The notes: generated from the sequence alone by a model not told the origin. A DNA stretch of 64,000 bases from Bacteroidota bacterium (GCA_018267215.1 JAFDYX010000021.1:1-64000), one strand, 5' to 3'. Shown: positions 8,438-17,990, counted from the first letter of the stretch. Numbers and translations are program-made.

Positions 8438-9835
8438 CTATTTCTTCTCTCTTAAAAGTAATAAATAAATCGGAATGCCGAGCAGTGTAATAATCAATCC
8501 CGGCCAGGTATAATTAGGTTTAAAGAAAATCAACAGCAGACAGAAGGCCGTGCCCATTAAAATATAAATGATAGGCAGCACCGGGTAGCCAAATGCTTTG
8601 TAGGGACGTTTGGCATCAGGGCGTTTTTTTCGCAAAATAAAAATGCCCACAATCGTCAGTATGTAAAACACCACTACTACAAACGAAATCATATCGAGCA
8701 GGTCTCCGTATTTTCCGCTCAGGCACCAGATGGAAGCAAGGATACATTGCACCCACAAGCCATACTGCGGCACCGAAAACCGGTTGAGTTCTCCGGCCTT
8801 TTTAAAGAACAGCCCGTCTTTGGCCATAGTGTAGTAAGCGCGCGCGCCTGATAAAATCAAACCGTTGTTGCAACCAAATGTCGACACCATAATCATCAAA
8901 GCCATCACCACCGTGCCGGCCGCACCAAAAATTACATTGGCTGCCACCACGCCCACGCGGTCTTTGTCGGCAAAAGCAATTTCCTGCAGCGGCATCACAG
9001 AAAGGTACATCGTGTTGGCCAGCACATAAATAATCGTAACGATGAGCGTGCCTAGAAATAAACTCAGCCCAATGTTGCGCTCAGGCCTTTTCATTTCTCC
9101 GGCAATAAACGTAACGCTGTTCCACGAGTCGCTGCTGAAAACAGATCCCACCATAGCCGAGGCGATGGCACCCAGCCCCAGTATTGTAGTATAGTCTAAG
9201 AGGCTATGGTCTTTGGCAATGCCCTGCAGGTTCCAGGCATTATCCCAGTTGGCGTGCCACACATCGCTCTTCATCATGATAAACCCAAAAGCAATGAGCC
9301 CGAAGAGCGATACAATTTTGATGACGGTAAAAAAAGTTTGCAGGATTTTGCCACTCTGCACGCCACGCGAATTGATATACGTTAACAGAACGATAGACAC
9401 TATGGAAACCAATTGTGCCGGAGATATTTTCAACAGTCCTAAATTCAGCAGCACCAAATCTTCGCTAAAGGCAGGAATGAGGTAAGCGGTGAATTTGGCA
9501 AAAGCCACGCCCACAGCGGCAATGGTGCCGGTTTGGATGACCGCGAAATAGCACCAGCCATATAAGAAAGCGATGAGCGGGTTATAGATTTCTTTCAGGT
9601 AAACATACTGGCCGCCTGCTTTGGGGAACATGCCGCTCAGCTCGCCATAACTAACGGCTGCCGTGATCGTCATAAACCCGGTGATAGCCCACACGGCAAT
9701 GAGCCAGCCTCCGCTGCCCACATTGCGCACGATGTCTGCGCTGACAATAAAAATACCGGAGCCGATCATCGAGCCGGCCACCAGCATGGTGCCGTCCCAC
9801 AGGCCGAGCACGGGTTTAAATTCTTTTTCACTCAT
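8438..9835 (-). CDS. APC superfamily amino acid permease
   Basis: 465 residues with about 12 hydrophobic segments and no signal peptide. The N-terminal VLGLWDGTMLVAGSMIGSGIFIVSADI contains the GSGIF helix-break motif of the amino acid-polyamine-organocation family, and SYGELSGMFPKAGGQYVYLKE is the conserved TM2-TM3 region. This resembles the LAT/serine-threonine exchanger branch. It should be a cytoplasmic-membrane amino acid transporter; the substrate cannot be read from the sequence. Its start codon is 6 nt from a TATCTTTC -7-like element in the shared divergent promoter. Confidence 0.9.
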   Translation of the reverse strand: MSEKEFKPVLGLWDGTMLVAGSMIGSGIFIVSADIVRNVGSGGWLIAVWAITGFMTITAAVSYGELSGMFPKAGGQYVYLKEIYNPLIAFLYGWCYFAVIQTGTIAAVGVAFAKFTAYLIPAFSEDLVLLNLGLLKISPAQLVSIVSIVLLTYINSRGVQSGKILQTFFTVIKIVSLFGLIAFGFIMMKSDVWHANWDNAWNLQGIAKDHSLLDYTTILGLGAIASAMVGSVFSSDSWNSVTFIAGEMKRPERNIGLSLFLGTLIVTIIYVLANTMYLSVMPLQEIAFADKDRVGVVAANVIFGAAGTVVMALMIMVSTFGCNNGLILSGARAYYTMAKDGLFFKKAGELNRFSVPQYGLWVQCILASIWCLSGKYGDLLDMISFVVVVFYILTIVGIFILRKKRPDAKRPYKAFGYPVLPIIYILMGTAFCLLLIFFKPNYTWPGLIITLLGIPIYLLLLREKK

Positions 9836-9840
9836 AGCCG

Positions 9841-9861
9841 GAAAGATAATTTTTTATCTTT
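9841..9861. promoter_or_regulatory. Palindromic divergent promoter
   Basis: AAAGATAA (9842-9849), TTTT, TTATCTTT (9854-9861) is a perfect 8-bp inverted repeat. Each arm contains a -7-like element: TATCTTTC on the minus strand (9841-9848) directed at the permease and TATCTTTA on the plus strand (9855-9862) directed at the serine hydrolase. The same 40-nt gap must therefore serve both genes. Confidence 0.5.
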
Positions 9862-9878
9862 ATGAAAACCCGACTCGT

Positions 9879-11432
9879 ATGAAAAATTTCTACGCTCCAT
9901 TTTTACTTATTTTTCTTTTCTCTTGCCAACAAAGCAAGAAAGAAATAAAAATCATCACTGCGGACGATCACTATCAAGCACCTTATTTTGAGGATTCGCT
10001 TCGCGCAGAAAAGATTTTAGCGTACAAATCGGTGATTGATTCCGTATTCAAGAATTATTCACGTATTAAACATAATCCTTCCATTGCTTATGGAATTGTT
10101 GTTGATAACAAGTTGATTTATTCCAACGCCACCGGCTATGCTAATCTTGAAAAGAAATTTTTGGCTGACGACAAATCGCGCTTTCGCATTGCTTCGATGA
10201 CCAAAAGTTTTACGGCCATGGCTATTCTCCGCTTGCGCGATGAAGGCAAACTGCAATTGACTGATGCGGCTGCCTATTATATTCCTGAAATGGAAGCGTT
10301 GAGCTATCCAACAAAAGATGGAAACCCAATTACAATCTTTAATTTACTTACCATGTCGGCAGGGTTTCCGGAAGACAATCCGTGGGGCGATCGCCAACTT
10401 TCTGATACTGATGATGAGCTAATGGGTTTTGTTAAAAAAGGAATTTCCTTTTCTACCAATCCAAGTTCGCAGTTTGAATACAGCAATCTTGGGTACGCAT
10501 TGTTGGGGAGAATTATATCGAATGTGTCGGGTCAACATTATCAAGATTATATCATCGAAAAAATTCTGCGACCGTTGGGCATGAATGATTGTGAGTTTGA
10601 GTATGGAAAAATTCCAAGCGAAAAATTAGCCCTTGGCTATCGCTGGGAAGACAATCAATGGAAGCCCGAGCCTTTATTAAAAGATGGTTCTTATGCATCC
10701 ATGGGCGGAATGATTTGCACAATAGACGACTTTGCAAAATACATGAGTTTTCTTCTCTCGGCTTCGGTAGTGCAAAATGCCGCTGAAGTTGGGCCCGTCA
10801 AAAGAAGTTCTGCCAGAGAGATGCAGCAGCCGTGGATGTTCCGCGGGTTATATTCTAACACTAAAGACGGCAACGGAAATATTTGCCCGCGTACCACAAG
10901 CTATGGCTTCGGCCTCGGTTGGCGCAACGATTGCCATGGCGATATTGCCGTTTCGCATAGTGGCGGCTTGCCCGGCTTTGGAAGTGTTCACATTCTTCTT
11001 CCTGATTATGGCATTGGTGTGGTTGCATTCAGCAATCTCACTTATGCAGGTATGGGGATGCCCACATCCAAAGTTCTGGATACCTTAATAATATTAGCAG
11101 AGTTAAAGAAAAGAATTTTTCCTGTTTCCCCAATCTTGAAAAAAGTACAGGAGCAAATTATGGGGATGCTCCCTGATTGGAATAATAAGTTCGATTCGAT
11201 GTTTGCCGAAAATTTCTTCCCTGATATTTCAAAAGCCCACCGTAAAAAAGAAACCGATGAGCTGTTTTCAAAAATTGGAAAGATAGTTTCCATTGGGAAA
11301 ATAAAACCCGAAAATTTATTGCGTGGCTCTTTCGAAATAAAAGGAGAAAAAGGAGCTATTGAGATTTTCTTTACACTCACGCCTGAAGCAGAGCCTAAAG
11401 TGCAATTGTTGGAATTTGGGTTGAGTCAATAA
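9879..11432 (+). CDS. Serine hydrolase, beta-lactamase family (class C-like), lipoprotein
   Basis: 517 residues from ATG 9879; an open frame extends further upstream, but only as antisense to the permease. Lipobox LFSC with Cys16 makes it a lipoprotein. The penicillin-binding-protein fold motifs are all present: SMTK at 106-109 (nucleophile Ser106), YSN at 201-203, and HSGG at 360-363. This group includes esterases, D-aminopeptidases and carboxypeptidases as well as class C beta-lactamases, so beta-lactam hydrolysis should not be assumed. The C-terminal 110 residues form an extra domain beyond the catalytic one. Convergent with clpC across a strong terminator. Confidence 0.88.
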   Translation: MKNFYAPFLLIFLFSCQQSKKEIKIITADDHYQAPYFEDSLRAEKILAYKSVIDSVFKNYSRIKHNPSIAYGIVVDNKLIYSNATGYANLEKKFLADDKSRFRIASMTKSFTAMAILRLRDEGKLQLTDAAAYYIPEMEALSYPTKDGNPITIFNLLTMSAGFPEDNPWGDRQLSDTDDELMGFVKKGISFSTNPSSQFEYSNLGYALLGRIISNVSGQHYQDYIIEKILRPLGMNDCEFEYGKIPSEKLALGYRWEDNQWKPEPLLKDGSYASMGGMICTIDDFAKYMSFLLSASVVQNAAEVGPVKRSSAREMQQPWMFRGLYSNTKDGNGNICPRTTSYGFGLGWRNDCHGDIAVSHSGGLPGFGSVHILLPDYGIGVVAFSNLTYAGMGMPTSKVLDTLIILAELKKRIFPVSPILKKVQEQIMGMLPDWNNKFDSMFAENFFPDISKAHRKKETDELFSKIGKIVSIGKIKPENLLRGSFEIKGEKGAIEIFFTLTPEAEPKVQLLEFGLSQ

Positions 11433-11477
11433 GTTTTATCCAATGCTAGACAACCAGAAATCATGAAAGCAACAAGC

Positions 11478-11503
11478 AAAAAGGCGGTGTTACCCGCCTT
11501 TTT
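11478..11503. terminator. Bidirectional intrinsic terminator
   Basis: AAAAAGGCGG (11478-11487) and CCGCCTTTTT (11494-11503) form a perfect 10-bp stem with a 6-nt loop; the A and T runs give a U-tract in either direction. It lies between the convergent serine hydrolase and clpC genes. Confidence 0.9.
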
Positions 11504-11521
11504 CTATTTCAATTTTTGCTC

Positions 11522-14065
11522 CTACTCGCTCTTCTTTTCGCGCGGAGAGGTTTTTGTTTTTTTGCCTTTGATGGTGAGCACATCGCCCGAGCCTTCGTAG
11601 TCGGCAACAATTGTTCCTCCTTCGGTTATCTCCCCTTTCAATATCTCTTCGGCTACGGGGTCTTCCAGATATTTTTGGATAGCCCGGTTGAGCGGCCTGG
11701 CGCCAAACTGCTGGTCGTAGCCTTTTTCGGCTAAAAAGTCTTTGGCTTTTTCTGTCAACTCTACATTGTAACCGAGTGTCAGTATGCGGGCAAAAAGTTT
11801 TCCTAAGGAAATGTCTATAATCTTATGGATATGTTCGCGTTGCAGCGAATTAAACACGATCACATCATCGAGGCGATTTAAAAACTCGGGACTGAAAGCG
11901 CGCTTCAATGCCGTCTGAATCGTGCTCTTCATCAACTCTTCTTCGTTTTCACGCTTGGCTTTGGTGGCAAAGCCGATGCCGGCACCAAAGTCTTTCAAAT
12001 CGCGCACGCCAATGTTGGAAGTCATGATAATGATGGTGTTGCGGAAATCCACACGCCTTCCTAAGCCATCGGTTAGTATGCCGTCATCTAATACCTGAAG
12101 CAAGATGTTAAACACATCGGGGTGCGCTTTTTCAATTTCATCGAGCAGCACCACGCTGTAAGGCTTGCGCCTAACCTTCTCTGTCAGTTGGCCTCCTTCT
12201 TCATAGCCCACATAGCCGGGAGGTGCGCCCACCAGCCGTGACACAGAAAATTTTTCCATGTACTCGCTCATGTCTATGCGCACCAGGGCATCGTCCTTAT
12301 CGAATAAATAAGTAGCCAACACTTTGGCCAATTCTGTTTTACCCACACCGGTTGGCCCCAGAAAAATAAATGAGCCGATCGGCTTTTTGGGATCTTTCAA
12401 CCCCACACGTGTTCTTTGAATTGCTTTGGTTAGTTTCTTGATGGCTTCTTCCTGACCGATTACTTTGCCGCTCAGTTGGTCGCCCATGCCCAGCAGTTTG
12501 TTGCTTTCTTTTTGGGCGATGCGGTTGGCCGGTATGCCCGTCATCATCCCGATTACATCGGCTACGTTGTCTTCCGACACTACATATTTTTCGGTGCGGG
12601 TCTTTTCTTCCCACCGCACTTTTGCCAACTCCAGTTGTTCTAACAACTTTTTCTCACTGTCGCGCAGGCGGGCGGCCTCTTCGTACTTCTGGCTTTTTAC
12701 AACCCTGTTTTTTTCTTTTTTCACTTCTTCAATCGCCTCCTCAAACTTCACGATTTCTTCCGGCACATGGATGTTGTTGATGTGCACACGGGCTCCGGCT
12801 TCATCCATTACATCAATGGCTTTGTCGGGCAGAAAGCGGTCGCTGATGTAGCGATCCGAAAGTTTTACGCAAGCCTCCAGCGCTTCTTTGGTGTAACTGA
12901 CGTGGTGGTGATCTTCGTATTTTTCTTTGATGTTTTCTAATATCTGTATGGTTTCATCCACAGAGGTAGAGTCAACCATCACCATCTGAAAACGTCTGGC
13001 CAATGCGCCATCTTTTTCAATGTATTGCCTGAACTCATCTAACGTGGTGGCGCCAATGCATTGAATTTCGCCACGCGCCAAGGCGGGCTTAAACATATTG
13101 GAGGCATCCAAAGATCCGGAAGCACCGCCTGCTCCGACTATGGTGTGCAGTTCGTCAATAAATAAAATAACATCGGGCGATTTCTCCAGTTCATTCATCA
13201 CAGCCTTCATGCGCTCTTCAAACTGCCCGCGGTATTTGGTACCGGCTACCAGCGAGGCCAAGTCGAGCGTTACTACCCGTTTGCCAAACAGCACACGCGA
13301 TACTTTCTTTTGTATGATGCGGAGCGCCAGCCCTTCGGCAATGGCTGTTTTACCTACACCGGGTTCGCCTATTAATATGGGGTTGTTTTTCTTTCTTCGC
13401 GACAGGATCTGTGCTACCCTTTCAATTTCTTTTTCGCGCCCGACTATCGGGTCGAGTTTGTTGTCTTCGGCCAAGCGCGTTAAATCGCGGCCAAAGTTAT
13501 CGAGCACCGGGGTGCGCGATTTTTCTGATCCTTTCTTTTCTTTGCCCGGCCCGGGTGTAGCTCCGCTTCCAAACATTTTAGACGAATCTTCATCCGGATC
13601 GTCTGTGTCGGAAGATGCCTTGGGGTTTTCGTGCTGGTATTCGAGCATCTCTTTCACAATGTCGTAGGCCACATCAAACTTGTTTAATATTTGGGTGGCT
13701 AAATTATCGGGGTCGCGCAAAATAGACAACAGTAAATGCTCGGTGCCGATCAGTTGTGCTTTAAAAACTTTGGCTTCGAGATAAGTAATTTTTAAAATTT
13801 TTTCTGAGGCTCTCGTCAGCGGTATGTTGGCCACATTTTTTATTTCTTGTGTAGCTGTTCCTTTCGAAATTTTTTCAATTTCGGCACGCAGTTGGTCTAA
13901 CTGCACGCCTAATTTTTTCAATATCGCTACGGCTACTCCCTCGCCCTCCCGGATCATCCCCAAGATCAGATGTTCGGTGCCGATATAATCGTGGCCCAAT
14001 CGCAATGCCTCTTCCCTACTTAACGTGATCACCTCTTTTACCCGATTAGAAAATTTCGCTTCCAT
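11522..14065 (-). CDS. clpC: ATP-dependent Clp protease ATP-binding subunit ClpC
   Basis: 847 residues from the ATG at 14065. A second ATG nine bases upstream is in frame, but AAGAGGT sits about 9 nt before the chosen start and directly against the earlier one. Order: Clp_N double repeat (about 5-145), acidic linker, AAA-1 with GEPGVGKT (about 228), UVR motif (about 430-465) that marks ClpC against ClpA/ClpB, AAA-2 with GPTGVGKT (about 555), ClpB D2-small domain. It unfolds substrates for ClpP in the cytoplasm; clpP is not in the window. The end is strongly basic. Terminated by the hairpin at 11478. Confidence 0.95.
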   Translation of the reverse strand: MEAKFSNRVKEVITLSREEALRLGHDYIGTEHLILGMIREGEGVAVAILKKLGVQLDQLRAEIEKISKGTATQEIKNVANIPLTRASEKILKITYLEAKVFKAQLIGTEHLLLSILRDPDNLATQILNKFDVAYDIVKEMLEYQHENPKASSDTDDPDEDSSKMFGSGATPGPGKEKKGSEKSRTPVLDNFGRDLTRLAEDNKLDPIVGREKEIERVAQILSRRKKNNPILIGEPGVGKTAIAEGLALRIIQKKVSRVLFGKRVVTLDLASLVAGTKYRGQFEERMKAVMNELEKSPDVILFIDELHTIVGAGGASGSLDASNMFKPALARGEIQCIGATTLDEFRQYIEKDGALARRFQMVMVDSTSVDETIQILENIKEKYEDHHHVSYTKEALEACVKLSDRYISDRFLPDKAIDVMDEAGARVHINNIHVPEEIVKFEEAIEEVKKEKNRVVKSQKYEEAARLRDSEKKLLEQLELAKVRWEEKTRTEKYVVSEDNVADVIGMMTGIPANRIAQKESNKLLGMGDQLSGKVIGQEEAIKKLTKAIQRTRVGLKDPKKPIGSFIFLGPTGVGKTELAKVLATYLFDKDDALVRIDMSEYMEKFSVSRLVGAPPGYVGYEEGGQLTEKVRRKPYSVVLLDEIEKAHPDVFNILLQVLDDGILTDGLGRRVDFRNTIIIMTSNIGVRDLKDFGAGIGFATKAKRENEEELMKSTIQTALKRAFSPEFLNRLDDVIVFNSLQREHIHKIIDISLGKLFARILTLGYNVELTEKAKDFLAEKGYDQQFGARPLNRAIQKYLEDPVAEEILKGEITEGGTIVADYEGSGDVLTIKGKKTKTSPREKKSE

Positions 14066-14151
14066 GTTTGGCATACCTCTTATAGTGTAAATGTAAATGT
14101 TTCGATTTGATAATTCAAAAGCCTAAAAGCCCGGTTCGGACTGACCTAACG

Positions 14152-14793
14152 TTAACCCCTGCCTATTCGTTCATCGGCAGCAGATGCCGCCAGCAATTGA
14201 TGAGCCGAAGGGCCTTCGCAAAACAGTAAGTCAATAAAGCTAAGGTTGGGTACAAATACATTGCCAAACACCTGCACATAGGGTGTGGGTTTATAAAATT
14301 TTCTCTGTTCGTTTGACTGGCTGACTGACATGGTGTTGCGTAAGTCTATGACTGACAGGGGCTCTGCTTCATACCGATCCGTCAGCGTTAAGTTTTTGTT
14401 TATCCGGAATGTTTTCAGACAGAATGACAGCAATGCTAAGTTGAGATCAATCAACAAAGAATAATTGCTGAACAGAATTGCCCTGAGGTCGTCACTATAA
14501 AATTCAAAGTAAGGAGCATTGCGGTAAGCCGACTCTATCGTGCGCCAATGTGTGTTCCTCCATTTGTTTCCGTCTTCTATTTGTATCTCATGGGTTGGTA
14601 TTTTACCGTGACGGTTTTTTAGGGGAACCGATAAAATTTTTAATCCTTGTGCGGTATTGACATAGCAACGGTTGCGGTAAGTCTGCTTCACAAAATATTC
14701 GTGTTGGTCTATTCGCACAGAACTGAACGGAGCCAGTGCGCAGAGGTATTCGAGCGAGGGCAGATAATGTATCTCGATGATTGCCTCCCTCAC
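14152..14793 (-). CDS. WbqC-like family protein
   Basis: 213 residues, no signal or membrane segment. [40 protein letters not shown] and the [19 protein letters not shown] block match the WbqC-like family, whose name-giving member lies in an O-antigen locus; members are often near sugar or cell-surface loci but the activity is unproven. Translation begins at a GTG that overlaps the upstream YciO-like gene as GTGA, a 4-nt overlap typical of coupled genes. 86 nt separate it from clpC. Expected length for the family. Confidence 0.85.
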   Translation of the reverse strand: MREAIIEIHYLPSLEYLCALAPFSSVRIDQHEYFVKQTYRNRCYVNTAQGLKILSVPLKNRHGKIPTHEIQIEDGNKWRNTHWRTIESAYRNAPYFEFYSDDLRAILFSNYSLLIDLNLALLSFCLKTFRINKNLTLTDRYEAEPLSVIDLRNTMSVSQSNEQRKFYKPTPYVQVFGNVFVPNLSFIDLLFCEGPSAHQLLAASAADERIGRG

Positions 14794-15422
14794 GACAGGT
14801 ATTCTTCAAAATTGCCCAGACCCTGCCTCACCAGCACCGGCTCATCTCCGGTAAAATCTACAACGGTAGAAGGAATATTTCCGCCCGTGCCACCATCAAT
14901 CACTAAATCTACTTTGTGTTTAAAGTCTTCATAGATTTCTTCGGGGTCGGTGGTGTATTCTTTGATGGTGTCATCGTCTTTGATGGATGCGGTAATCAGT
15001 GGGTTGCCCAGCTGCTTGACAATCTCTAATGGAATGGTATGATGAGGAATGCGGATGCCCACTGTTTTTTTTGTAACGCCCAATATTTTGGGTACTTCGG
15101 TGGTAGATTCAAAAATAAAAGTAAACGGGCCGGGCAGTGCTTTTTTTAAAATTTTAAAAACAGGCGTGTCAATTCTTTTGACAAACTGAGAGATGTGGCT
15201 CAGGTCGTGGCAGATAAACGAAAGATCCAGCTTGCCGGGTTTGATGTCTAAAATGGCGCACAGCCGCTCTACAGATCTTCTGTTTTTTAAATCGCATCCT
15301 ATGCCGTAAATCGTGTCGGTAGGGTACACTACGATAGCCCCGCGCTGCAACAGTTCTACCACATGACGGATTTTTCGGGGCTCCGGATTTTTCGGGTGTA
15401 TCTTTAATAACTCGGCTTGCAT
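14790..15422 (-). CDS. L-threonylcarbamoyladenylate synthase family protein (Sua5/YciO/YrdC, YciO-like)
   Basis: 210 residues from the ATG at 15422; a further in-frame ATG at 15464 is rejected because a TATCTTTG -7 element lies between them. [20 protein letters not shown] is the YrdC nucleotide/RNA-binding signature, followed by [21 protein letters not shown] and TVGIRIPHH. The overall block order matches E. coli YciO more than TsaC. If it acts as TsaC it would make threonylcarbamoyl-AMP for the TsaB-containing complex; YciO itself has not been shown to replace TsaC fully, so the role is open. Overlaps the WbqC-like gene by 4 nt. Confidence 0.85.
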   Translation of the reverse strand: MQAELLKIHPKNPEPRKIRHVVELLQRGAIVVYPTDTIYGIGCDLKNRRSVERLCAILDIKPGKLDLSFICHDLSHISQFVKRIDTPVFKILKKALPGPFTFIFESTTEVPKILGVTKKTVGIRIPHHTIPLEIVKQLGNPLITASIKDDDTIKEYTTDPEEIYEDFKHKVDLVIDGGTGGNIPSTVVDFTGDEPVLVRQGLGNFEEYLS

Positions 15423-15430
15423 AGCTGCCA

Positions 15431-15438
15431 CAAAGATA
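15431..15438 (-). promoter_or_regulatory. -7 element of the YciO-like/WbqC operon
   Basis: TATCTTTG on the minus strand, a perfect TAnnTTTG, ends only 8 nt before the ATG at 15422. No good -33 element at 19 nt is visible. The predicted transcript would have a leader of just a few bases. Confidence 0.55.
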
Positions 15439-15475
15439 GCCCATCCATGCATCTGTTTAATCAATGTTCATTTTG

Positions 15476-15483
15476 TAATTTTG
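15476..15483 (+). promoter_or_regulatory. -7 element of the mltG operon
   Basis: TAATTTTG matches TAnnTTTG exactly and lies 22 nt upstream of the mltG ATG. No convincing -33 TTTG at the expected spacing. Confidence 0.5.
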
Positions 15484-15505
15484 AAACTTGATTTTTTGTT
15501 AACAC

Positions 15506-16558
15506 ATGAAAGAATTCAGCATCCGCAAACTCGTTATCTACGTTATCGGCTCCACCCTGCTGATCTCGTTTTCTTTTTACGCCTATCAGATTTGTTATAC
15601 CCCCAACATACTGGTAGATCGCGAAGATCGGGCTTTCATCATCCGCTCGGGCGATACTTTTGCCGACATACAAAAGCGGCTTTACGATCAACAGTTCATC
15701 AACGATGCGGTGTCCTTTAATTTTCTGGCCAGAATTTCGGGATATGATAAATCGGTGATGAGTGGCCGCTACCTGCTGCGCAGGAATATGACTAACCTGC
15801 AGGCGTTGCATGTGCTCAAATCCGGCCATCAGGAAAAAGTGAATGTTACATTTTCTTACGTGCGGCTGCGTAAAGAATTATCAGAAAAGATCACTAAAAA
15901 TTTGGGGCTTTCTGCGGGCGAGTTTAACGATGCGCTGGATCATTTCATTTCAAAAAATCAGGAAGGTTTTAACAAAGACAATATTTTGTGCCTCTTCATC
16001 CCCAACACATACGAAATCTATTTTAATATACTCCCCGAAGATTTAGTGGCGCGGATGGATGCCGAGTACAAAAAATTCTGGAATGAAGAACGCCTTGCCC
16101 AAGCCAAAGAAGTAGGCCTCACACCGATTGAAGTTTCTATTTTGGCCTCCATCGTTCAGGCAGAAACCATCAAGCAAGATGAAGCCCCCACCATTGCCGG
16201 GCTATACCTTAACCGACTAAAAAAAGGCATTGCCCTGCAAGCCGACCCCACGTTGGTTTATGCCGTAGGCGATTTTACGTTGAAGCGTGTGCTCAACGGC
16301 CACAAGCAAATCAAATCTCCTTACAATACCTATATGTATCCGGGTTTGCCTCCGGGGCCGATCAATGTACCTCAGATTGCCAGCATTGACGCGGTGTTAC
16401 ATTATCAGCACCACGATTATTATTACATGTGTGCCAAAGAAGATTTTTCGGGTTACCACAATTTTGCTCATAACTTAGAAGACCACAACAAAAACGCGCG
16501 CAGATACCAGCGTGCGCTGGATATAGAGATGGCCAAGGCAGAAAAAAATAAAAAATAA
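15506..16558 (+). CDS. mltG: Endolytic murein transglycosylase MltG
   Basis: 350 residues, with a single N-terminal membrane anchor (about 10-28), then a LysM-like subdomain and the YceG catalytic domain. The catalytic glutamate is Glu220 in ASIVQAET; downstream DPTLVYAVGD, SPYNTYMYPGLPPGPI and the FSGYHNFAHNLEDHN end are family hallmarks. It cleaves nascent glycan strands in the periplasm and so sets peptidoglycan chain length. First of a three-gene operon; its TAA overlaps the next ATG as TAATG. Confidence 0.95.
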   Translation: MKEFSIRKLVIYVIGSTLLISFSFYAYQICYTPNILVDREDRAFIIRSGDTFADIQKRLYDQQFINDAVSFNFLARISGYDKSVMSGRYLLRRNMTNLQALHVLKSGHQEKVNVTFSYVRLRKELSEKITKNLGLSAGEFNDALDHFISKNQEGFNKDNILCLFIPNTYEIYFNILPEDLVARMDAEYKKFWNEERLAQAKEVGLTPIEVSILASIVQAETIKQDEAPTIAGLYLNRLKKGIALQADPTLVYAVGDFTLKRVLNGHKQIKSPYNTYMYPGLPPGPINVPQIASIDAVLHYQHHDYYYMCAKEDFSGYHNFAHNLEDHNKNARRYQRALDIEMAKAEKNKK

Positions 16559-16965
16559 TGTACCGCTCAGAAATCAAAATCAGAGTGCGCTACGGGGAAA
16601 CCGACCAGATGGGCTATGTCTATTACGGCAACTATGCCATGTACTATGAAGTAGCCCGTGTAGAGAGCTTGCGACAGTTGGGCATTACCTACAAAGAATT
16701 GGAAGATGGCGGGGTGATGATGCCGGTGTTGGAAAATAAATCGAAATATTTTTCGCCTGCCTTGTATGATGATGAGTTGCGCATCGTTACCACAATTAAA
16801 AACAAGCCGGGCGTACGCATTTCGTTTCATTACGAAATCTTTAATGAGTCGGGCAAACTGATTCATGAAGGAGAAACCTTACTGGCTTTTGTAAAAAAAG
16901 AAACCGGCAGGCCTTGCCGCCCGCCCGAGTACTTCGACCAAGTGTTAAAACCTTTTTTCGGATGA
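16558..16965 (+). CDS. Acyl-CoA thioesterase, 4HBT hot-dog fold (YbgC-like)
   Basis: 135 residues. The opening IKIRVRYGETDQMGYVYYGNYAMYYEVARVE has the conserved Asp (ETDQMG) and YxNY of the YbgC/4-hydroxybenzoyl-CoA thioesterase branch; it is of single hot-dog domain length. It hydrolyses acyl-CoA esters in the cytoplasm; chain preference is unknown. It is coupled on both sides: one base shared with mltG and a 4-nt ATGA overlap with the YihY gene. Confidence 0.9.
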   Translation: MYRSEIKIRVRYGETDQMGYVYYGNYAMYYEVARVESLRQLGITYKELEDGGVMMPVLENKSKYFSPALYDDELRIVTTIKNKPGVRISFHYEIFNESGKLIHEGETLLAFVKKETGRPCRPPEYFDQVLKPFFG

Positions 16966-17954
16966 AGTACATTACCCGCAAGCGTATCTTGTATTTTCAA
17001 ACTGCGCGCAGCTCGCGCCACTGGCTGAAAAACATTAAGTTTAAGCAGTACAACAATCTTTCGCTATACAAGTTTTTAAAAATCTTCTTCTTTAACATAG
17101 CCGAAGATGAAATCCTGGATCGTGCCAACGGGGTGGCCTTTAATTTTATTTTGGCCATATTTCCCACCATCATTTTTTTGTTTACCCTCATTCCCTACAT
17201 CTCACTTTATTTCCCCGACATTACCACCGGCACCATCATGAAGTTTATGTCGGATGTCATGCCCGACACCATGTATGCAGCTGCCTCTTCTACGATATTG
17301 GATATTGTGAGCAAGCACCGCGGTGGGTTGCTCACCTTTGGTTTTTTACTCGCCATTTACCTTTCTACCAACGGCATGGTGTCGCTCATGCGGGCTTTTA
17401 ATGCCTGCTATCGCACGGTGGAAAAAAGAAACTGGTTTAAAACGCGGCTCACCGCCACAGCACTCACGCTCATGCTTTCGGTTGTTTTGATTTTGGCCGT
17501 AGCCTTGTTGATAGCCGGACAAATCGGTTTGAATTATGTTACCCAGCACTTGGATCAACTCAACCTGCATCTGGATCAATACATTATTTATGTTTTTGTT
17601 GCCATCCGCTTCATCATTGTTTTCATTGTATTCTTCATCGCCATTTCCTGTATTTATTATTTTGCCCCGGCAGTCCACTACGACTGGCGGTTTTTTTCGA
17701 TAGGCTCCGTCATTGCCACGCTGGCTATTCTGGCCTTGTCGTACGGGTTTTCATATTACATCACCAATTTCGGCAGTTACAACAAAGTATATGGTTCCAT
17801 TGGGGTGCTCATCGCACTGATGGCGTGGGTGCAGTTGGTAACGATCATCCTTTTATTTGGATATGAAATCAATGCAAGCCTGCATTATGCCCGAAAAATG
17901 GAGGCAGTTAATATTTTTCAACGCACGCAACGGGCGATCAAGTCATTTCGCTAA
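16962..17954 (+). CDS. YihY/virulence factor BrkB family membrane protein
   Basis: 330 residues from ATG 16962, which overlaps the thioesterase stop as ATGA; the frame stays open further upstream but only inside the thioesterase gene. About six membrane helices: roughly 60-85, 120-145, 170-195, 215-240, 255-280 and 285-310. GVAFNFILAIFPTIIFLFTLIPYI and YGSIGVLIALMAWVQLVTIILLFGYEINA are the two conserved blocks of the family. The transport or other role of YihY proteins is not settled. The basic N-terminal 45 residues are cytoplasmic. Confidence 0.9.
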   Translation: MKYITRKRILYFQTARSSRHWLKNIKFKQYNNLSLYKFLKIFFFNIAEDEILDRANGVAFNFILAIFPTIIFLFTLIPYISLYFPDITTGTIMKFMSDVMPDTMYAAASSTILDIVSKHRGGLLTFGFLLAIYLSTNGMVSLMRAFNACYRTVEKRNWFKTRLTATALTLMLSVVLILAVALLIAGQIGLNYVTQHLDQLNLHLDQYIIYVFVAIRFIIVFIVFFIAISCIYYFAPAVHYDWRFFSIGSVIATLAILALSYGFSYYITNFGSYNKVYGSIGVLIALMAWVQLVTIILLFGYEINASLHYARKMEAVNIFQRTQRAIKSFR

Positions 17955-17959
17955 TTCTT

Positions 17960-17990
17960 TTTGCAAGAATAAATTTTCGCATTAGTTTTG
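17960..17990 (+). promoter_or_regulatory. tRNA-Ser promoter
   Basis: TTTG (17960-17963), exactly 19 nt, then TAGTTTTG (17983-17990), a full match to the Bacteroidota consensus. Transcription should begin near 17996, about 107 nt before the tRNA. Confidence 0.8.

Noticed and set aside
9879-11432. Beta-lactam resistance gene
   Set aside because: SxxK, YxN and HxG are shared by many esterases and peptidases of the same fold; lipoprotein anchoring and the extra C-terminal domain do not point to a dedicated beta-lactamase.
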